This document shows, piece after piece, positions 56,843-64,000 of a stretch of 64,000 nt of DNA. The DNA comes from Jackrogersella multiformis. Lineage: Eukaryota > Ascomycota > Sordariomycetes > Xylariales > Hypoxylaceae. Position 1 is the stretch's first letter, and every line of letters begins with the position of its first letter. The translations under genes were made by a program, and so were the position numbers. The notes beneath the pieces were generated by a model, which did not search any database, had not been told where the DNA came from, and worked only from the letters and a program-made list of their open reading frames with translations. The stretch is from positions 434,001 to 498,000 of the forward strand of contig CADCXD010000010.1 of assembly GCA_902806575.1 (NCBI GenBank). The letters run 5' to 3'.

Positions 56843-59800
56843 TTCGGCGGAGTGTTGTTTGTAGGAGGAGTAAACGATAGACTCTCTTGAGTGCGGATGT
56901 AGAATGTTGAGTAGAAGTATCTGATGCTCTGATCCAAAGTTTGAACGATAGTCGATTGATTATGTCTGATGAATGAATGAATGAATGGAATAGAGGAATA
57001 GATGAGAGTCGAGAGGGAGGGAAAGAATCGGTAAAAAAGTAAAAGGCTCCCTCTCCCTCGAGGTCATCGCTTCCGTGAATCCGCGAATCCGTGAATAACC
57101 TAATAAATCATGACCTTCTCGTTGATTATTATATATGAATCGGGCAGGTAGGATCGCCAACATGTCAGGAAGGTAAACTCGGTGACGTGTAACTCAGCCA
57201 AGTCACAAGATTCATCGTTTCTCAGTTTGAGTTTGACAGGAAGAGTCGATGTTTCACCAAATTCTTGTATCATTAATGCGATTCAACGTGCCAAAGTTTC
57301 CTTCGATATCGATCATCATGTTAAGGGGTAATGGTTACCTGTAAAGACAGCACTTATAATCTAGACTGGTCGAGCCAGACACTCGATCATTGATAGACAT
57401 TCTAGAGCCATTGTATTTATTTGGCATATCCTATCCTCTTTTTCTCCTGGTTAACTCTTCATCTACGTGTCTTTCGAGTTACTGTTCCAAGCGTCGTTGG
57501 AAGCCTCGAATCTCGTGTTTCGAGAGCACAAAACGGACGTGGAGTGAGTTAGTAACGGTGATTCGAGTAACACGAATAAGTAAAGGGGCAGCTCACGTGG
57601 GAGATGATAAAAATAACACAGAACCAAGCTGTATGGCAAAGTGACGCGCACTAGGTATATGGTCCCAGATGGAGGCTTGCGGGATGCCTTCCGCCTTATC
57701 TCGCGATGCCTTTTGTGGAGGACTCATAATTCAATTCTATGACTGGCTGTTTTTTCTATTCTCGAACACAATACAAGTGTTAGAATAATCAATCAGCGAT
57801 ATCATTATTGGACCTCCTCATAAATTGGGCTCATCAGGTATATATCACAGGTTTGAGTAAAACCCAGTCATCTACCTTCATTCTTGTTGAAACGAGGTCT
57901 GGGCCACAATGGACGATGGATACGTAGTTGTAATGATAGGCTGGTTATTGATCCGGAAGTACTCGCTTACACTTTCTATCATATGTACGTGGGCCATAGA
58001 TTGATAATCGGATAACTCCTTTTTCAAGACCGCAAAGAGCGAAACCTACCTAAGGCAAGTACTTAGGTTGAGCTAGTAGTGATAGTAGTCACTTAATAAT
58101 AGCACATATTATGTTTCCATTTGAAATTTTCGTCGAACTTCCCGCTATATAATATCGTGAAAATTGAATTGTAGAAGATCTTCACTCAGAAACGTGAGGA
58201 GAATATTACAAAAGGGGGCTATTGTCTTAGGGTTGCGACTGAGCCTCCTTTTTTATTCCAGGTCTACAAATTGCGCCTGGCCATTTCTTGAGGTTATGGG
58301 TACTCCATGGAGCTGAGATGCCATGACCTATCATATAATAGAATCTTCCTATGCAGTTATTAGCTTATTGGGTTTCATTGGTCGCTCGGATATGTCACGA
58401 CAGCTGTGTCGGGTCAGGAGTTTTTTATTAACGTAGATGATTTGTCCCTGGTACGAACAAATATGCCTCTACGAATAGTAAAGCGAAGAACACAAGGCCT
58501 AGACCAATACAATATCATGGAATTAGTCAGGAGGCTAGCCATGCTGCACGAAAAAGATGCATATCACCTATGAATATCATCTGTGAAAGGAAAACATTTC
58601 GGGAAAATAGGAGTCACTCCCATATTTCTCTATTTCAACACCATTATGTATCGTTGCTTCGCTGTCGTGTATACAACTATGGACACTTGGAGTACTACCT
58701 TAGGTACCTTTGTATCAGAGCGGCAACATGGTAAACCGGCCGTCCGAGTCTAGACCAGGCACTTTTTACCTGCAGATATGCCTAACGAAATTGGGAAAGT
58801 CCTTCGATAGCTTTAGTCCCGATGACTATAGTAGTAGTAGCGCTGAATACCTACCTAGCTGCTAGGGTAGGTAGTCATAATGCTTTGACTTTTCGACCTG
58901 CGTTCAATGAAGGTTGATAATGTACAAGTCCCCTGGTCGATGATAGACAACTCCGGCAGTACCTAGTTTAGCCCCCAAGTGGTACCAGTCCGAGATGGCC
59001 AAGGCTTTGATCGCTTAGCTAAGAGGCCTTGTCGATATTGTGGATTACCTACCTGGTAAGCAACCAAGATAGTGGAACTACCATGCAGGTATTAGAGGAT
59101 GTTTTTATTTTCTTGAGATTTCTTTTTGGGACAGTATCCTCATTCAAACGGTACAGGATATTAAGGAAATATTCATGTACCTAGCGGCCTAGGAGAACAA
59201 TGCGCATATGTACTTTTGATACCATGGTCCTGGTACGGCAAAGTGTTAAGTTGAACGAATCGGCGATGTTATGAATTGTCCGCGAGAATCAAAAGGCCAC
59301 ACTATTGGATACCCAGGTACTACTATTATGTGGTATTTAGTAGGTACCTACATAGCTGCATACGGTAGGGTCGTTTGGGGGCGAAGCAGTTCTCAGGCAG
59401 TCAGGTTGCCCTATGTCCCAGCGATTCGTAACCGGTTCTGTTGCTGCAAGCCCTCAAGCCTTCAAGCTTGGTTCTGCAAGCCAGGCTGCCAGGCTGCCAG
59501 GATGATTTCGGGAAATGCTACACTAAAGACAAGGGTACGGGCACATGGGCATACTTATGTATGCACGTATTTTCTATCGATAGCAAGTTCAAGGCTGGAC
59601 TACATAAACTATTCGTGTTCCCCCTCTTATGCATACCTACCTAGGTAGGTAGTGATGTTCATTTATACTAGGCAGCTAGGTAATACCTATGCAATGCAGG
59701 ATCCTCCGGACATATGTCCATTACATTGAATCCTGAAACATCTTACAGAAGCACTCTCATTACACATATAAATATAGAGAGATATGGCCCCTTTGAAAAT

Positions 59801-61752
59801 ACTCAAGAACCACCAACGTTTATTCTAACCATACAGCCATACAGCCATAGTATTCAATTCTCTTCCACACCGGTCACAAGCAATACGCTACACTAGTTGT
59901 TATGTCGTGGTATGTAGTATCGGATAGTTTGTATTTACTATATAATAGTGCACTGCGTATAATTGGCTAAAGTACCATTTATAACAGCTATCATTTCCCC
60001 TATTAGGATGTCTATAACCGCCACTAATCTGGGCTAAGGGGCCTAGCGTAACGGCTAAACGGGCCATGGATTTGCTTTTGTTAAACTGGGCTGGGATTCT
60101 GGGAAAAGTGATGTAATTGGTCTAAGGTGGATATTATGTAATTCCATATTAAACACGGGAACTACCTGCTTATGCGGATACTAATATGCGGGTACTAGGC
60201 CGACCGTCTTAATGCCAGCGTTCTTTCCCTTGATTCTAGCTCCGGTGGTACAACATATTTAATCGAAATGAGCTGGCGAACGAACTGCTTCAGCTGATAT
60301 TCATTATAAGATTTCATATGACTAACCCTTTCAATATAGGCAAATCACCAAGCAGCCAAGTGCCTTACTTAAGCTACCTAGGTAGGTATATACACAGCCC
60401 TACGAAGCAGCGAAGGTGCCTGGGTACCTACACTAGTGTAGATAGCAAGCTAGCAAGCCTAGTGAGGGTATGTGGTTTCATAGCCTGCACCCTGCCACAC
60501 GTGTAGTACCCAATGCAGATATTGATAGGTAGGTACGTGAGGGTTTTTATTCGATGCTACCCATCGCTATCCACAGCATTGGAATGCTACTTCTTACATA
60601 GTAGGTATATGTACTTAGGCCAGGGTATCTAGTCCTAGGTACTATGTATTTATTCAAAGCGCGGGGGTAATTTTTGGATTAGAGTTAGCTCCATCAGGTT
60701 ACACAAGAGGAAACGGAACAGAACCTTACATAGTAGGGTTAATAAGCAAGTACCACATGGCGAGTCCTTATCAACCATCCTATTAAGAACTAGCCTGCTT
60801 CTCTACCTTATACCTACTTACATACTAGCAGTATTAAGTAACATCTGCAAAGGATTTTATCATCTACACTACTACTAACCTGGACTATTACTTAAGATGC
60901 TGAAACGGGAACTTCCATAAAGTGCTTACCATTTAAGGACCCTGGTGTCTACCTAGCTGCCTAGGCATGTATGTTACATACCTAGGTATAGGATTTCTAT
61001 ATTATAGTACAATCACGAACAATCTATCCGAGCAGTCGACCGCCCTACCGCCCTACCGCCCTACCTACCGTCATGTTCGCCATGGCGGGCATAATACAAT
61101 ATAGTGCTTACATCCACACGCATGGATGTTTGAAATTCGGCGGTGGAGGTGGCGCACTACATTAGCTGACAGGTAGGTTAGGGCAGTATTAATACTACAC
61201 GTGTATGTGAAGATGTCATCTACATACACTAGGTAGATAGGTACGTACTCTGCCCTATTATTTGCCTGCCGCCGGACCCCAATACCTACTAGGTATGTAG
61301 GTGATCTGCTAGTCTGGCGCTCGGGAGAAGCAGAGAGAGACGGTGGCAGGGTGGTAACGGCCTCCAGCTAGCCATGCAGCCCGCGATGTAGGATGCGAAT
61401 CCTTGCTTTATGCCGTAACGCTTCTGCGGATCTCGGTTACCACACCTAATTTACATACCATGTCTTTCTAGGACTTGATACAGATCTAAAGCTCGGAGGA
61501 ATTACTTCACCGTGACAAGTCGTTCGTCGAGGATAGGAGGATGCCCGTCGATTGCGTTTCGTGCGCTTTTCGCTCGATGCAACCTTCACCCACCTCTTAG
61601 CCTATTGGCTAAAGGCGGGCTGAAGTAGACTTGTCTTATAGCTTCGACCCAAGCCTTCGTCTTTTCTTATTCATCTACTTTCTCGGTTTTCACTTACTTC
61701 GGTGTAACACGAGGTCGCCTATGCTTTCGCCTGCCTTTCCGGCCGAGAAAAG
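56843..61752. other. 4.9 kb gene-poor AT-rich spacer
   Basis: No supportable gene. Only short, random-looking open frames (for example 59271-59648). Contains CCTAGGTA-type palindromes (58855-58875, 59635-59652, 60378-60390, 60955-60990, 61238-61300) and three tandem CCGCCCTA units near 61040-61065. Possibly decayed mobile DNA, but no element is identifiable. Confidence 0.5.
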
Positions 61753-63163
61753 ATGAGCGCGAACGCCGTGGTACCGAAGCTACCGGCCGAAAATGGGGTC
61801 CACGTTTGGAGGACGGCCGTGGTTATGCCTATCATCACATTCGCTTTCGTGGCAGCGAGATTTTATTGTCGGTCCTACGTGGTGCGGAGAGCATGGGCTC
61901 TAGACGACTGTACGTGTCAAATCTAGCGGTCTTATCTGGATTGCGCTCACCGTCAGGAACAGATATCGTCGCGGCGACGATGGTTACCATTATCATCCAC
62001 GCCGTGCTGATTGCTAATGCGACATATCATGGCATGGGCCTTCATATATGGCAATTTACACCGGAGCTTAATTCGGAATACTACCTCTGGATCGGCATTT
62101 CTTCCGAATTCTACGTGCTGAGCCTGGCCGGTTTTAAGACCTCGTTGCTCCTGCTATACCTACAGATCTTCGGCGTCAACAAGAAGTTCAGGATAGCTTG
62201 CTACATCACCATGTTTTACACCCTCGGATACCTAACTAGCAACGCTCTCACCGAGTTCTTAGGCTGCAATCCTATCGCGAAGAAGTGGCAGAGCAAACTA
62301 CCGGGACACTGCATAAATACTATCGCGGCCAATATCGCATACGGAGCTGGGCACATGACGAGTGATCTTATCATCGGCATATTGCCCCTGACCATGGTAT
62401 GGAGGTTACAATTCCCGACGACGAAGCAGAAAATTGGACTCAGTCTCGCTCTTAGTAGCGGTCTTGTGTATGTGTCATATGATATTATTTGCAAGGCGAC
62501 GCTAACAGACGGAATAGTGCTTGGGCGGTTGCCTGTGTTCGCTGGGGTATCTCGACGTATAACATGTTGATTTATGACCGACCTTGGTATGGACTTAACC
62601 TTTCGTCCCCATTTCTTATTGTTTAGTTCTCAGGTCTTGATTCAGGGATATCGTGGGGTTTGGACATGTTTCAACATATCTCTAAGTAATAGCTACCCTA
62701 CAAGATTGCTAACTAGTATAACAGGTGGGCCGGCATCAGCTTCACCTTCTCGATCCTCGAAATAAACACAGGCCTGATTTGCGCATGCGCGGCCACATTC
62801 AGCCCATTGTTTAACGTTGTATCATCACAAGTCAGAAATTGGACCAATCGAGCGTCAATAAATATTCAAAACCACTCCCGAAAGGCATCAGTCAGCTGGC
62901 GTAATTCTCGAACCGAGAAGGAATCACCCTCTTGGAGACATGCGAGTTTATCTGGCGGCCCCCCAGCTCCTATGTTATCACCACCGACGCAAACACTACA
63001 TCTTGTCTCGTCGAATGATAGCCTAGAAGGCAGTTCCTACAGTCTGGAGCCCATCGTCTCCTCGAACGCGATGCCGGGCGCGATGCCGGACCACGAGTTT
63101 GCTCATTATGATCTTCATGGATTACAGGCTCTGCATTATTCTGGCAGTAGGGGGATGGTGTGA
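61753..63163 (+). CDS. Fungal rhodopsin-like 7TM membrane protein
   Basis: Four exons: 61753-61909, 61963-62467, 62509-62586 and 62725-63163, giving 392 residues. Hydrophobic helices appear in order: TAVVMPIITFAFVAARFYCR; IVAATMVTIIIHAVLIANAT; FYVLSLAGFKTSLLLLYLQI; ACYITMFYTLGYLTSNALTE followed by FLGCNPIAKKW; SDLIIGILPLTMVWRL; WAVACVRWGISTYNM; and FSILEINTGLICACAATFSP. This is the SAT/PTH11-related fungal rhodopsin domain, a putative receptor or channel of unknown ligand. The cytoplasmic C-terminus is Ser/Pro-rich. Intron 2 (62468-62508, 41 nt) is unusually short and the weakest junction; its exon is supported by the VRWGISTYN and DRPWWAG context. After the TGA at 63161 the same frame stays open to 63388 (see findings). 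Confidence 0.8.
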
Positions 63164-63388
63164 CGGGAGCCTGATTCGGAAGAGACTTACGATTTATTAA
63201 TGGGGGAATTCGCCACGCTATTGTCGAAAGGGGACGGATGGGTCGTGACAGCAGGTGATGATTCCACCGGGAATTTCACTGCTACCCTACAGATACGACA
63301 GGCTGCTGAGTGGAGACGTAGAGACGTTAAAAGATCGCGCTATGTTGCCTCGAGTTTGCCAACACCACCATCTACGCTTACGCCGTAA
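63164..63388 (+). other. In-frame open extension beyond the UGA of the 7TM gene
   Basis: Directly after TGA C the frame continues 74 codons, starting REPDSEETYDLLMGEFATLL and ending LPTPPSTLTP, then TAA. Composition is typical of the disordered tails of this family (acidic, then Arg-rich, then Pro/Thr). It looks like coding sequence that is either read through or recently lost by a stop mutation. Confidence 0.6.
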
Positions 63389-64000
63389 CGGCGACTAGTA
63401 CTTAAACCATGCGTGATAGGCGCATTGGTCAGCCCCGTGTGTTGAAACCTATTCTTGAGCACGGTACCTGGGATAGAAGTTACTATAAGTAGAGATATTC
63501 CAGAGGTTTCGACGACATTGCTTATCGACGCCGTATTTCGAGTCGAATTCGAGTTTTTTTTTTACAATTTCTCGTCCTGGGAATGAACTGCGAGGGGGGT
63601 GCAATACGACTCTGCACTTCGCCTTAATCGAAGCTGCTATGCGGTACAACCCACCATACATACCAAGTCGCAGCGCGCCCTCTCCACCACACGTCTATTT
63701 TAAAGGAGGCCAACTTTAGATTATTTTGCCCCCTTGATCAGAACGGCGCAAGAAAGGCCAGTTCGAAAGCGTTCGAAAGCGCTGCTAATAAGGGGGAATA
63801 AATTCATCGACTTCCATGAATAAAACGTAGTACTTTAGAGTTAATTCTTTAACATGGTAAATACCTGTTCAAATAAATAAATAAAATATATAAAGATCGT
63901 AAATAATCAAGCCAAATACCCCTAAGAAATACCTAGTTAAAGTTAATATTCAGCTCGGTGTTGTAAACGGTGTAGATAACGGGCATTAAAACGCGATGTA
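63389..64000. other. AT-rich sequence to window end
   Basis: About 600 bases downstream of the 7TM gene, no gene supported; a T-run at 63554-63563. Confidence 0.5.

Noticed and set aside
59271..59648. 125-residue frame in the large spacer
   Set aside because: No start context, no domain, ends in TAGGTA repeats.
61910..61962. Treating the 7TM gene as starting at 61806
   Set aside because: That frame reads through the 53-nt intron; the ATG at 61753 with splicing gives the first transmembrane helix.

Overview
The window is nuclear DNA from a filamentous ascomycete (Pezizomycotina, most likely Sordariomycetes). Evidence: GC-rich coding exons set in AT-rich spacers; short introns (about 40-320 nt) with GTNNGT donors and CTAAC/CTGAC-like branch sites; a fused HIS7-type HisH-HisF enzyme; and families typical of this group (HET domain, fungal rhodopsin-like 7TM, Iec3, Sfm1, Zn2Cys6 factors). 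I assembled 18 intact protein-coding genes, plus a frameshifted HET gene and a decayed P450. All exon boundaries were read by eye from splice signals and family sequence.

Layout. 1-6.8 kb: one MDR-family oxidoreductase (-) and a long AT-rich spacer. 6.8-26.7 kb is a housekeeping block: endosulfine igo1 (+), MYG1 (-), INO80 subunit Iec3 (+), methyltransferase Sfm1 (+), TFIIIC triple-barrel subunit (-), HIS7 (+), ornithine decarboxylase antizyme (-, programmed +1 frameshift), a Yippee protein (+), D-aminoacyl-tRNA deacylase (-) and CCR4-NOT subunit Not3 (+). 28.4-45.8 kb is accessory: a GH127 beta-L-arabinofuranosidase-like enzyme (+), a C2H2/Zn2Cys6 regulator that stops where the middle homology region should begin (+), a decayed P450 (-), a C2H2/zinc-ribbon protein (+) and a HET gene with one frameshift (-). 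46.7-56.9 kb returns to conserved genes: NADP-isocitrate dehydrogenase (+), an alpha-arrestin with a PPSY motif (-), a class II aldolase/adducin protein (+), an SRR1-domain protein (+) and an unrecognised small Q-rich gene with a Cys-rich tail (-). 56.9-61.7 kb is gene-poor. 61.7-63.4 kb holds a 7TM rhodopsin-like protein whose frame continues 74 codons past a UGA.

The genes do not form a biosynthetic cluster; neighbours mostly have independent roles. The strongest non-standard signals are the antizyme recoding site (TCC-TGA just after a splice junction), the 7TM gene with an open frame behind UGA, the uncharacterised gene at 56.2-56.8 kb, a four-tract C-rich (G-quadruplex-capable) element in the adjacent convergent spacer, and dispersed TAGGTACCTAGG-like palindromes confined to spacers. 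I found no tRNA, rRNA, CRISPR or intact transposon.
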